From NCBI RefSeq assembly GCF_014651515.1, contig NZ_BMXA01000001.1, forward strand, positions 310,001 to 374,000: a stretch of DNA of 64,000 nt. Reading direction: 5' to 3'. This document shows positions 1 through 8,554 of the stretch, piece after piece. Origin of the DNA: Arenicella chitinivorans (GTDB lineage: Bacteria > Pseudomonadota > Gammaproteobacteria > Arenicellales > Arenicellaceae). Both the position numbers and the translations under genes were made by a program. Below the pieces are notes generated by a model. It searched no databases and was not told where the DNA came from. It was given only the letters and a program-made list of their open reading frames with translations. The first letter of the stretch is position 1. Each line of letters starts with the position of its first letter.

Positions 1-328
1 CGCACTGAAATTCAAAGTGTTCAAAGGTCTGTTTGCTCGGCGCAAACGGCAGCGAGAAGAGCCCACCGTCCCGAGCGTCTTTCACGTACACGAAGCGACC
101 AGGGCTGTGCTCGAAAATCGGCTGCTCTGGTTGCATAAATGTGGTGGCTTCAAGGCTCGGACCACTGGCGTATTTAGCCGGTTCGGGTTGTAAGAACTGC
201 GCATTGGCGTAGCCTTGGCAATTCACTTGCAGCAAAGTATGGGCGTTCCATAGGTAACTGCCAGCGGTGGGGACAGCCTGTGGGTCGAACAAGCTGACGG
301 TCTTGTCTTTCTGGTGAGCTAAGCGCAT
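1..328 (-). CDS. 5' part of a sugar-active enzyme gene, possibly GH94-type phosphorylase (truncated by window edge)
   Basis: Reading leftwards from an ATG at 328, the frame stays open for 109 codons to the window edge. The N-terminus begins MRLAHQKDKTVSLFDPQ and has no signal peptide, so the protein is probably cytoplasmic. A stretch around residues 75-100 (SPGRFVYVKDARDGGLFSLP) resembles the N-terminal beta-sandwich of GH94 / glycosyltransferase-36 phosphorylases, but this is a weak family guess. The start lies 2 bp past the stop of the upstream GPH sugar symporter, so the two are almost certainly co-transcribed. A cytoplasmic phosphorylase would fit an imported beta-glucoside. The catalytic part is outside the window. 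Confidence 0.5.
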   Translation of the reverse strand, partial: MRLAHQKDKTVSLFDPQAVPTAGSYLWNAHTLLQVNCQGYANAQFLQPEPAKYASGPSLEATTFMQPEQPIFEHSPGRFVYVKDARDGGLFSLPFAPSKQTFEHFEFQC

Positions 329-330
329 GG

Positions 331-1707
331 TTAACGTGTCTCGAGATCAAGCTGTATTTGCCGCAAACGCTTACCGGTCAGTGTGTAACGTGTGACCAGC
401 ACTGCCGCTATAAGGGCAAATACGCCGGGGATGACGGTTTGTAATAGATTGATGCCCACCAGTGACGACCCGGCTTGCGCTTGGTTCGCCTGATATCCGA
501 GTAGTGCAAGCAGCCATAGCATGATCGCAGATCCGAACGCGCCACCCAGTTTTTGTGAAAATGTGGCGGCGGCAAACGTCATGGCTGTCGCACGGCGTCC
601 CGTTTTCCATTCCGTATAATCGGCGGTGTCGGCGTACATCGACCAAGTCAGTGGCGATTTGGGTCCTAAACACAAACTGATCAGGCAATTGAGAGTAAAA
701 ATAAGCGGAATGCCATCTTTGGGTACAAAGTACAGACAAATAGAGAACGTGGCAGTCAAAGCCATCAGTAACATGAGCAGCTTGGCTTTGTCGATAAAGC
801 GCGTCATCAACGGTGTGCATGCTGCGCCAACGGCGTAGAAAATCATCTGCCAGAAAAGGTACGACGACAAGAGCTCTGGCTTTACGAGATAGTAGTTAAA
901 ATAGTAATACGAAGAGCCCGCACGCATGGTAATGGTCAGCATGATAATCAGTGCCAACGCGAACAGAATCAACCAAGGTTTGTTGTCGAGCAGGTCTTTT
1001 AAATCCCCGACGGCATGGCTTTGTTGTGTTATCGGTGGCGCGATGCGTTCTCTCGTGCTGAGAAAGGTCAGAAGAAAGACCAGCGTCGCCAGTATGCCGT
1101 AGAGGCCAATCGTCAACTGCCAGCCACGAGCGGGGTCACCCTGACCGAACTGTTCAACTAACGGTAAGGTATAGCGATTAACGAGCGCACCGCAACCAAA
1201 GGCAAAAATAAAGCGGATGCTGATTAGCGAGGTGCGATCCTGGCTACGTGATGTCATGACGCCCGACAGCGCAGAATAAGGTGTGGAGACAATCGTGTAA
1301 CAGATCATCATCACCGAATAGGTCACGTAAGCCCAGACCAGTCGGCCCAGAGCACCGAGTTCGGGCGTGGTAAACGTCATTAACGCGGCCAGTGCCAGTG
1401 GCGCGCCGCCCCATATCAGGAAAGGGCGAAACTTACCCCAACGCGTGCGGGTACGATCTGCTACGGCACCCATGACCGGGTCCGTGAAAGCGTCAAAGAT
1501 CTTGGTCACCAATAACATGGTCCCGGCAGCCGCAGCGCTGATGCCGAAGACGTCAGTGTAAAACGCTGCGATAAACGACGCAATGGTGGTCCAGTATAGA
1601 TTAAATCCAGCGTCGCCTAGCCCGTAGCCGAGCTTCTCCTTGGTGCTCAAAGGTGTGCTTCGAGTCGTAGTGGTGGTTGTATTCACGAGACTGAGTCCCT
1701 GTATCAT
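331..1707 (-). CDS. GPH-family (MelB-like) sugar:cation symporter
   Basis: This 458-residue polytopic protein belongs to the glycoside-pentoside-hexuronide symporters of the major facilitator superfamily, which bring glycosides into the cytoplasm with Na+ or H+. The sequence shows the typical start KLGYGLGDAGFNLYWTTI, then FTDPVMGAVADRTRTRWGKFRP, the loop 2-3 signature, and about 12 hydrophobic segments. The N-terminus carries a run of six threonines. No clear Shine-Dalgarno precedes the ATG at 1707; a GTG seven codons in is possible. It heads a two-gene minus-strand unit with the truncated enzyme gene and is divergent from a TonB receptor, with a perfect palindrome between them. By context the cargo is probably a beta-glucoside; the specificity is inferred. 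Confidence 0.9.
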   Translation of the reverse strand: MIQGLSLVNTTTTTTRSTPLSTKEKLGYGLGDAGFNLYWTTIASFIAAFYTDVFGISAAAAGTMLLVTKIFDAFTDPVMGAVADRTRTRWGKFRPFLIWGGAPLALAALMTFTTPELGALGRLVWAYVTYSVMMICYTIVSTPYSALSGVMTSRSQDRTSLISIRFIFAFGCGALVNRYTLPLVEQFGQGDPARGWQLTIGLYGILATLVFLLTFLSTRERIAPPITQQSHAVGDLKDLLDNKPWLILFALALIIMLTITMRAGSSYYYFNYYLVKPELLSSYLFWQMIFYAVGAACTPLMTRFIDKAKLLMLLMALTATFSICLYFVPKDGIPLIFTLNCLISLCLGPKSPLTWSMYADTADYTEWKTGRRATAMTFAAATFSQKLGGAFGSAIMLWLLALLGYQANQAQAGSSLVGINLLQTVIPGVFALIAAVLVTRYTLTGKRLRQIQLDLETR

Positions 1708-1826
1708 TATTATGTTGCGGGGATTATGGTCGAAGCCGCACTGGTGATAAGTTCAACTTTCGGAGTAGGCCGGAATTTGAACGCAATGCTAGACAAACTG
1801 AAGCGCTGAGCGGCCTGGTTGTATTG

Positions 1827-1856
1827 GTTCAACTTTCGGTTTACCGAAAGTTGAAC
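1827..1856. promoter_or_regulatory. Perfect 14-bp-arm palindrome, candidate operator between divergent genes
   Basis: GTTCAACTTTCGGT and its exact reverse complement are separated by TT, about 120 bp from the GPH symporter start and 108 bp from the TonB receptor start. A copy of 13 bases of the arm (GTTCAACTTTCGG) recurs at 1751-1763. A further small palindrome TTGAACGTTCAA overlaps the right end (1851-1862). The position between divergent genes, with no T-tract, points to an operator and not a terminator. No cognate regulator is identifiable next to it; the AraC-like gene at 7576 is one candidate. Confidence 0.65.
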
Positions 1857-1963
1857 GTTCAATTTCAGGTCCGAACCGAATGTTTGTCGACCGCCTAAAG
1901 TGAAATACACTAACGTAGACCTGCTTGGATACCAAGCCAATCCATTAATGGGAGGAGATAATA

Positions 1964-4588
1964 ATGAAAAATACAACAACGAGGCCACTGGCCAGGGGCG
2001 TCACTCGACTGTCCCGAATTGCACTTAGTTTAGGGTTTGCGAGTCTGACGCTGTTGAGTTCGGCGGCTTTGCAGGCGCAGGAAGACGATAATGCCGAAGT
2101 GAATCCCTATGATATTGAAGAAATCATAGTGACCGCGAATCGTCGAGAGCAAAGCATTCAAGATGTATCGGGCGTGGTCCAAAGCTTATCCGCCGATGAG
2201 ATTCGTAGCGCCGGCATTACCGAGTTTCGTCAGTTGCAGCTCGCTGTACCCGGTTTAAGCATCGCCAATCAGGAAGGGAATGTTGAGTTGTTTATCCGTG
2301 GCGTAGGTTCTGCGAACAATACTGAGTTGGGTGACCCAGGTGCGGCACCGCACTTAAATGGCGTCTACATTCCGCGTCCGCGTGGATTAGGCGGCATGTT
2401 CTACGACTTGGAGCGTGTTGAGGTTAATAAAGGCCCGCAGGGAACCCTATACGGACGTAATGCACTGGCTGGCACACTGAATATCATTACCAAAAAGCCG
2501 ACTTTTGATGAAAAAGACGGTTATTTTCAGGCAGAGGTTGCCAGTCGTGGCGGCTATGGGGCGGAAGGTGCCACCAACGTTTCGTTGTCGGACAGCAGCG
2601 CACTGCGTATCGCTGGTTATTATCAAGAGCGTGACTATGGGTTCAATAATGCCGGCACGCAGTCTTTGGACCCAGCGGGTCTACAGGAAGATAAAGGAAT
2701 TCGTCTGACTTACCTAAATGAGCTGAGCGATACGGCTAGCTTGTCAATCGTCGCGGATTACGCCGAGGAAGCGGGTACCGGGTACCCGGGCACAAACATT
2801 AACGCCGCGGTGCGAGATACGGGGCTGCGCCCGTCTGATCTGAATCTGCGTGATGTGCGTTACCGCGGATTGCAGGGTGAAATGGAAAATGAAATCGCTG
2901 GCATCCAGGCTGTGTTCAAGAAGTCATTCGACAGCGTTGACCTCGAAGTTAACACGTCGTTTCGTACCGTCGATTTCTATCAACGAAATGCGGCGTCGGA
3001 CGGTATTGCTTATGACGGTGTTGGAGCACTGGATGAGGATAACTTCAGTGGCCAATTCTGGGCCTCGACATCAGAAGCCCTGGTTGCAGAGTTGCGCTTA
3101 AGCTCCAATACGGATGGTCGTCTCCAATGGTCTACCGGTGTTTTCGGTTTCTCTGAAGACCAAGAAGTGGGTTTCTTCTCTCTGGCAGATAAAGGCTACT
3201 GTTGTTACTCGGGAACCGAGTTCACGATGCCGGACGTGGATGGCGATGCGTTCGCAATTTACGGCGACATGACGTTTGATTTTTCAGATCGCTTCCGCGG
3301 GATGGCTGGGTTGCGTTATACCGACGAATCAAAATCACGTTATGGCATTGGCGGTAACTGGGCGCTGACACTGGGTGGTCGAGATTTCGCCTGTTGTGTG
3401 GCGACGCGCTTGGGTACCGAAGGATTTGTTCCGGCACTGCTGGATCGACCTAATTTCGATGTGTCTGGCCTTGATACACCACAGGCGCAAGCGCAATTTC
3501 TGCTTGAAGGTATTGTCACGCCGGGTGCGCGGGATACGCTCATTCAACAAATATCTGCGGTCGCAAATGGTGGTCCCAACGGGGAGTGTTTTGTACGTCC
3601 AGATATCGACAATGGGTTTGTGACGTGTCCGGATGATGGCTTTTTTACCTACACCAATCTGACAATTCCAGCGCAGCAGCAGGGTGAATCTGAAGCAGAT
3701 TATACTGACTTCCGACTGGGTTTTGAGTACGACGTCTCCGATTCGCATATGGTGTATGCCAAAGTGTCGTCTGGCCACAAAGCGGGTGGATTCAATGACA
3801 GCTTTCAAGGCTTCCTGCCAGAAGTGTTTGAGCCAGAAGATATTGTGGTTTACGAAGTTGGGTCGCGCCTCGACTATGAGGCATTTGGTGGCCCCGCAGT
3901 ATTCAATGCGACCGCATTCTACTACGACTACTCTAATCAGGTATTCCAGGATTTAACCTGCATCAACTTTGATGTGCGGGAAGAAGAGTGTAATGGCTTT
4001 GCCTTGGTGAATCGAAATGTCGGTGCTTCAGAGTTGTATGGGCTAGAGATTGAAAGCCGATTCAATTTTGAGAACAACGTGTCCCTCGACGTTTTCGCAA
4101 CATTTTTGGACAGTGAGGTCACTGAAGGCGTGGTGGCTGACGTGCGTGAGCAAGATTTTGGCAATGGTGGTATCACGCCGCTGATTGACTTGACGGGTAA
4201 CAAGCTGCCGTTGCAATCTGATTTCTCGGCCACAGTACGTCTGGCACAGGTTGTGGACCTCAGTGGTGGTTCGTTTGATTGGCAGATTCTCGCCAGTTAT
4301 CGTTCGGACTACTTCCTAAGCCAGTTCAATGAGCGCGATATCGTTCTGCTGAGCGGTGACCGCTTATCGGCGTTGGAAGTTGGACACCCTGAGAAGCAGG
4401 ACGGCTTCGCAACCATCAATGTGGGTTTTGGTTACACCTTCGCCGATGGTCGTTATCGAATTGAGGCTTATGGTCAAAACATTACCGATGAAGTGGCATC
4501 GCAAAAAGCCATTGTTGGCAACACGACCAATGTGCGCTTTCTGAATGATGCACGTACCTATGGACTCAGAGCGATCGCAATTTTCTAA
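1964..4588 (+). CDS. TonB-dependent outer-membrane receptor
   Basis: This 874-residue outer-membrane transporter has a signal peptide (about residues 1-39, ending LQAQ), then a TonB-box-like segment DIEEIIVTANRREQSIQDV at about 51-69. The plug domain contains the ERVEVNKGPQGTLYGRNALAGTLNIITKKP motif, and a long beta-barrel ends in the aromatic residue F required for barrel assembly. A GGAGGAG Shine-Dalgarno 6 bases before the ATG fixes the start. Two vicinal Cys-Cys pairs occur in loops (GYCCYSG, FACCVAT), consistent with extracellular disulfides. The neighbours (GH3 glucosidase downstream, GPH symporter divergent) suggest oligosaccharide uptake, probably beta-glucan fragments. It is separated from GH3 by a strong hairpin terminator. 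Family is certain; substrate is inferred. Confidence 0.92.
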   Translation: MKNTTTRPLARGVTRLSRIALSLGFASLTLLSSAALQAQEDDNAEVNPYDIEEIIVTANRREQSIQDVSGVVQSLSADEIRSAGITEFRQLQLAVPGLSIANQEGNVELFIRGVGSANNTELGDPGAAPHLNGVYIPRPRGLGGMFYDLERVEVNKGPQGTLYGRNALAGTLNIITKKPTFDEKDGYFQAEVASRGGYGAEGATNVSLSDSSALRIAGYYQERDYGFNNAGTQSLDPAGLQEDKGIRLTYLNELSDTASLSIVADYAEEAGTGYPGTNINAAVRDTGLRPSDLNLRDVRYRGLQGEMENEIAGIQAVFKKSFDSVDLEVNTSFRTVDFYQRNAASDGIAYDGVGALDEDNFSGQFWASTSEALVAELRLSSNTDGRLQWSTGVFGFSEDQEVGFFSLADKGYCCYSGTEFTMPDVDGDAFAIYGDMTFDFSDRFRGMAGLRYTDESKSRYGIGGNWALTLGGRDFACCVATRLGTEGFVPALLDRPNFDVSGLDTPQAQAQFLLEGIVTPGARDTLIQQISAVANGGPNGECFVRPDIDNGFVTCPDDGFFTYTNLTIPAQQQGESEADYTDFRLGFEYDVSDSHMVYAKVSSGHKAGGFNDSFQGFLPEVFEPEDIVVYEVGSRLDYEAFGGPAVFNATAFYYDYSNQVFQDLTCINFDVREEECNGFALVNRNVGASELYGLEIESRFNFENNVSLDVFATFLDSEVTEGVVADVREQDFGNGGITPLIDLTGNKLPLQSDFSATVRLAQVVDLSGGSFDWQILASYRSDYFLSQFNERDIVLLSGDRLSALEVGHPEKQDGFATINVGFGYTFADGRYRIEAYGQNITDEVASQKAIVGNTTNVRFLNDARTYGLRAIAIF

Positions 4589-4603
4589 GTCTGGTATCTC
4601 CGT

Positions 4604-4665
4604 CGTTCGTTGCATCATCGAGGTTTTTCCCCTCTCTTTCTCGATGGTGCAGCGAGCGATTTTTT
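4604..4665 (+). terminator. Long intrinsic terminator after the TonB receptor
   Basis: Arms 4604-4622 and 4640-4658 can pair over 19 bp with a few G-U pairs and a 17-nt pyrimidine-rich loop, followed by A and six T. It lies 15 bp after the receptor stop, so the downstream GH3 gene probably has its own promoter or depends on read-through. Confidence 0.85.
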
Positions 4666-4751
4666 AAACTCTCGACAAGGATCGTTCATTGTTCGGTCCA
4701 CCATACCCGTAATCCAATCGTATCTAGCGCTGGTTAGGAAGTTAGTGTCTT

Positions 4752-7367
4752 ATGAATCTTAAAACTGTTGTACTTTGCCTTTTGGTGACACTGGGCGTCG
4801 TGGTTCTGCTGTTGGGCAAACACAATCAATCGGCTAAAGAAGAAGTAACCGATACTGAAAGTATCACCAATGACAATGGCTTTGATCTACAAACCTGGCC
4901 GGCACGTGCAATGAGCCCGCGTAGAGATCCAGTCATTGAAGCTCGGATTGATGCGTTGTTAGCGCAGATGAGTATTGCAGAAAAAGTTGGGCAAATTATT
5001 CAGCCGGAGTTGAAATATGTGACACCGGAGGACGTTAAAACCTATCACTTAGGTTCTATTTTGAATGGCGGTGGCACCACACCAAACAATGACAAGTACG
5101 CTTCATTGGATGACTGGGTGAACACCGCAGATGCCTTTTATACTGCATCGATGGATGAGTCTGATGGCAACATCGCCATTCCGCTGATCTGGGGGACCGA
5201 TGCTGTTCACGGCAACAATAATGTTTATGGGGCAACAATTTTTCCACATAACATTGGTCTGGGTGCGGCAAATGACCTACCGTTGATGTATCGTATTGGG
5301 CAGGTGACCGCGCGTGAAGTCGCAGCGACCGGCGTGAACTGGACCTTTGGGCCGACGGTGGCGGTAGCACGTGACGTCCGCTGGGGGCGAACGTATGAGT
5401 CTTACTCTGAAAATCCGGAACTGGTAAACCAGTATGCGCGCGAGATGGTACGCGGCATTCAAGGTGAGTTTAAAAATTCCATGCGGGTCGGGCCGAACCA
5501 TATTGTGTCGACCGCAAAGCATTTCCTGGGGGATGGTGGCACCTCGATGGGGGTAGATCGAGGTGATACCGTCGCCAGTGAATGGGAGTTGCGGCAAGTG
5601 CATGGTGCTGGTTATATCGCCGCGCTGGATGCCAACGTCTTGACCACCATGGCGTCATTTAATTCCTGGAACGGCGATAAATTACACGGGCATCGCTATC
5701 TACTTACTGATGTTCTAAAGGAGCGCATGGGGTTTGAGGGGTTCGTGGTGGGTGATTGGAATGGTCACCAGCAGGTTCCAGGGTGTCATGTATCGCGTTG
5801 CCCTGCAGCAATTAATGCCGGGCTCGATATGTTTATGGTGCCAGAACACTGGAAAGCGTTATACGAAAATACTCTCAAGGACGTAGAACAAGGACACATT
5901 TCGCCTGCGCGGTTAGATGATGCGGTACGACGAATTCTGCGTGTTAAGCTGATCGCTGGATTGTTTGATGCGGGTCCGGTGGCGGACCGGCCATTGGTGG
6001 GTGACGTCGGATTAATTGGTCACCCGGACCACCGTGCGCTAGCCAGAGAGGCGGTACGTAAGTCGCTGGTGTTGTTAAAGAATAACGGCGGCGTGTTGCC
6101 ATTGAAGCCAGGGAGTCGGGTTTTAATCGCAGGTGATGCGGCTGACAACATTGCCAAGCAGAGCGGCGGCTGGAGCCTTACTTGGCAGGGTACCGGAAAT
6201 CAAAACAGCGATTTTCCAGGTGCGACAAGTATCCTTGTGGGTTTGCAGTCGGCTATTGAGCAGGCAGGCGGGCAGAGCCTCTACGCTGCGGATGGCGTTT
6301 GGGAGCCAAGTGATTTTGGTGAATCCGGACGCCCGGACGTCGCCGTCGTCGTATTCGGTGAAGAACCCTATGCAGAATGGCACGGCGATCTAATTAATAT
6401 CGAATACCAGTACGGGGATAAGCGCGATCTGCGCTTACTGCAGGCGCTCCAGGCGCAAGGTATTCCGGTGGTGTCGGTGTTTATTACTGGGCGACCTTTA
6501 TGGGTGAACAAAGAAGTGAATGCATCAGATGCGTTCGTGGTCGCTTGGTTACCCGGAACTGAAGGTGCAGGCGTCGCTGACGTGTTGGTTGCCGACGCCG
6601 CAGGGAACGCACCGTTTGATTTTCAGGGGCGACTCTCATTTAGCTGGCCCAAGTACGTCAATCAGGCGCGCCTGAACTTTGATGAGACTGGATACGATCC
6701 ATTGTTTCCGCTGGATTATGGATTGAGTTATGCGTCAACAAACCCACCACTCGGCCCGTTGGACGAGCGTAATGCGCGTCAACCAAACAGTGTATTGGAT
6801 GAACTTTGGGGCTTCGTCTCTCGGGCGAACGCGCCATGGTCGATTGTCGTGCGGGAGCGCGACGAAGCCTTAATCGCCATGCAAGGAAATTCGGTTTCGA
6901 CCCCAACCGAGATGCTGGTTGTACAGTCCGTCGACAAAGTGGCCCAAGAAGATGCGCGCCGACTTAACTGGTCCGGTGTCGGCAGTGCGACATTTGCGCT
7001 TAATGCCCAGGTTCCACAGGATTTGAGTGCGTACCAACGGCATAGCGCAGTCATGACGTTATCGGCGCAATTAAACGCCACGACACAGGCAGATGTGGCG
7101 TTTTCGGTGCTGTGTGATGCGCAATCCTGTGCCGATCTACCTGAGGTGGCAGCCGCTGTGACAAATCTAAGCCCAGGTGCATGGCAGAACATCGTGATAG
7201 ACAGCACATGCCTGGCGCGGAGCGAACAGCGTTTTGCTGGCGTCAGACAACTATTGGCAATTCGCACCGACGGCGAGCTGGATCTGACGTTGGCGGATAT
7301 CAAGCTCGTGCCTCAAGCGCGTTTGATGGAAGACCCAAGCGCGCTCACGGTACGGTGTGGTGGCTAG
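4752..7367 (+). CDS. Exported GH3 beta-glucosidase / exo-beta-glucanase (ExoP-like)
   Basis: This 871-residue glycoside hydrolase family 3 enzyme should release glucose from beta-glucan or cello-oligosaccharides by a retaining mechanism. Residues 4-22 form a hydrophobic signal or membrane anchor without a lipobox, so it is probably periplasmic or outer-membrane facing. The (beta/alpha)8 domain shows WGTDAVHGNNN, AKHFLGDGG and the nucleophile region FVVGDWNG with Asp335. The second domain contains FGEEPYAEWHGD, where Glu542 aligns with the acid/base of plant ExoI-type enzymes. About 170 C-terminal residues form an extra beta-rich domain as in ExoP-type proteins. It follows the TonB receptor and would process what that receptor binds. 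Exact linkage specificity cannot be read from sequence. Confidence 0.93.
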   Translation: MNLKTVVLCLLVTLGVVVLLLGKHNQSAKEEVTDTESITNDNGFDLQTWPARAMSPRRDPVIEARIDALLAQMSIAEKVGQIIQPELKYVTPEDVKTYHLGSILNGGGTTPNNDKYASLDDWVNTADAFYTASMDESDGNIAIPLIWGTDAVHGNNNVYGATIFPHNIGLGAANDLPLMYRIGQVTAREVAATGVNWTFGPTVAVARDVRWGRTYESYSENPELVNQYAREMVRGIQGEFKNSMRVGPNHIVSTAKHFLGDGGTSMGVDRGDTVASEWELRQVHGAGYIAALDANVLTTMASFNSWNGDKLHGHRYLLTDVLKERMGFEGFVVGDWNGHQQVPGCHVSRCPAAINAGLDMFMVPEHWKALYENTLKDVEQGHISPARLDDAVRRILRVKLIAGLFDAGPVADRPLVGDVGLIGHPDHRALAREAVRKSLVLLKNNGGVLPLKPGSRVLIAGDAADNIAKQSGGWSLTWQGTGNQNSDFPGATSILVGLQSAIEQAGGQSLYAADGVWEPSDFGESGRPDVAVVVFGEEPYAEWHGDLINIEYQYGDKRDLRLLQALQAQGIPVVSVFITGRPLWVNKEVNASDAFVVAWLPGTEGAGVADVLVADAAGNAPFDFQGRLSFSWPKYVNQARLNFDETGYDPLFPLDYGLSYASTNPPLGPLDERNARQPNSVLDELWGFVSRANAPWSIVVRERDEALIAMQGNSVSTPTEMLVVQSVDKVAQEDARRLNWSGVGSATFALNAQVPQDLSAYQRHSAVMTLSAQLNATTQADVAFSVLCDAQSCADLPEVAAAVTNLSPGAWQNIVIDSTCLARSEQRFAGVRQLLAIRTDGELDLTLADIKLVPQARLMEDPSALTVRCGG

Positions 7368-7409
7368 CGAATTGCCTTTGTGTGTTGATTTTTACTGATT
7401 CAGACTTGA

Positions 7410-7463
7410 TTGATGCGCTCGCTCTGCGCAGACTAGACAGCCAAAGTGAGTGGAGCGCATCAA
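7410..7463. repeat. 11-bp inverted repeat between GH3 and the AraC-like gene
   Basis: TTGATGCGCTC at 7410-7420 is exactly complementary to GAGCGCATCAA at 7453-7463, separated by 32 bases. There is no T-run after it. It may be an operator pair or a long hairpin in the GH3 3' UTR. Confidence 0.4.
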
Positions 7464-7575
7464 CGTTGAGCTTTTCCATCATGTAAGCGTGCGCTGTTCT
7501 CCAATGATTCTGTGAGGGAGGCGAGCACTGCGTACGCGAGACAACTACCAGACTGAACTAAGACACCGGCAACGG

Positions 7576-8496
7576 ATGGAAGCCGCGGTGTCGTATGTGT
7601 TGCAGTCGCTGGACGACTCTCTAACCCTGCAGCAGGTGGCGGCACGCTGTTTCTATTCGCCGGTGCATTTTCAGGCTTTATTTGCTGAGTATATGGGCGA
7701 GACGTTTTCAGAGTACTTATTGCGCAACCGTTTGTTTCTGGCAGCCAAGCGATTGACTGAAACACACGCGCGGTTACCAGAAATAGCCGTATTGTCTGGC
7801 TTTTCAAGCCAAGCGAATTTTTCACGCGCCTTTGGGCAGTGGTTTGATAGGTCTCCGGCCCGATTTCGGCATGACTATTTCGGCTCGCCGGTGCCGGTTA
7901 TACGTCGACGCGGGCGGGCGCGACGTTCTGACTTAGAGCCAAAACTTGAATGGTTTGATGCCAAAACCTTTATTACTTGCGCCGCTCAAGGCTATATGTC
8001 TGCGCGATTTGAGCACACGCTTTGGGAGGCGATGGCAAGACTATGTCACTCAGTGTGTGGTTTGTCGGGCAACATTCAATTTTCCTCAGAACCGATGTAT
8101 TTAACTGGTGATGTGTTGGATCTTACTCGGCTGGATCAAGGTGTTAAGTTGGCGGCCATTGAGGTGCTCTCAGGCAATGTCCCGAATGTGCCTGGCTGCG
8201 CAACCGTCGAATTTACCGGTGGCCACTATGCCACCTTTGTTCATCAGGGTGTGTTACCAGAACAAACATTGAATATTGCGTTATTCGATTGGTTACCCGC
8301 CAGTGACTATTGTCTGGATCCTGCACGGCCAGTGGTAATGCGGTCACAACAATTACGCTTGACGGATCTGCTGCCCGCGTTGGAGTCACGAGTATTGCAG
8401 GATTCGCAGTGTGTATTGAGTGATGGTCTGGGTTTAAGCGCTCGCCTGCTTGGTGAGTTTGAAGTCACGCTGAGCGTGCCGTTGATGTTGCGTTAA
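7576..8496 (+). CDS. AraC-family regulator with GyrI-like effector domain
   Basis: The first ~105 residues form the double helix-turn-helix of AraC regulators (LTLQQVAARCFYSPVHFQALF and LPEIAVLSGFSSQANFSRAFGQWFDRSPARFR). Residues from about 125 on resemble the GyrI / effector-binding fold (about 160 residues), which binds small ligands in MarA/Rob-type relatives. The usual AraC N-terminal sugar-binding domain is missing. The ATG at 7576 has no Shine-Dalgarno; a GAGGGAGG at 7514-7521 lies 6 bases before an in-frame CTG at 7528 and would add 16 residues (LRTRDNYQTEL...), so initiation may be upstream at a non-ATG codon. Targets are unknown; it sits between GH3 and a convergent dipeptidase gene. 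Confidence 0.85.
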   Translation: MEAAVSYVLQSLDDSLTLQQVAARCFYSPVHFQALFAEYMGETFSEYLLRNRLFLAAKRLTETHARLPEIAVLSGFSSQANFSRAFGQWFDRSPARFRHDYFGSPVPVIRRRGRARRSDLEPKLEWFDAKTFITCAAQGYMSARFEHTLWEAMARLCHSVCGLSGNIQFSSEPMYLTGDVLDLTRLDQGVKLAAIEVLSGNVPNVPGCATVEFTGGHYATFVHQGVLPEQTLNIALFDWLPASDYCLDPARPVVMRSQQLRLTDLLPALESRVLQDSQCVLSDGLGLSARLLGEFEVTLSVPLMLR

Positions 8497-8511
8497 TTTG
8501 TGGTGGCGTAA

Positions 8512-8540
8512 GGGGAAGCGCGCGTCCTGCACGCTTCCCT
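8512..8540. terminator. Hairpin between convergent genes, weak bidirectional terminator
   Basis: GGGAAGCG at 8513-8520 pairs with CGCTTCCC at 8532-8539, with an outer G-U pair. It lies 16 bp after the AraC-like stop and 15 bp before the end of the minus-strand dipeptidase gene. The T-tract is poor on both sides. Confidence 0.45.
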
Positions 8541-8554
8541 AAAGTTCGTTTGTT

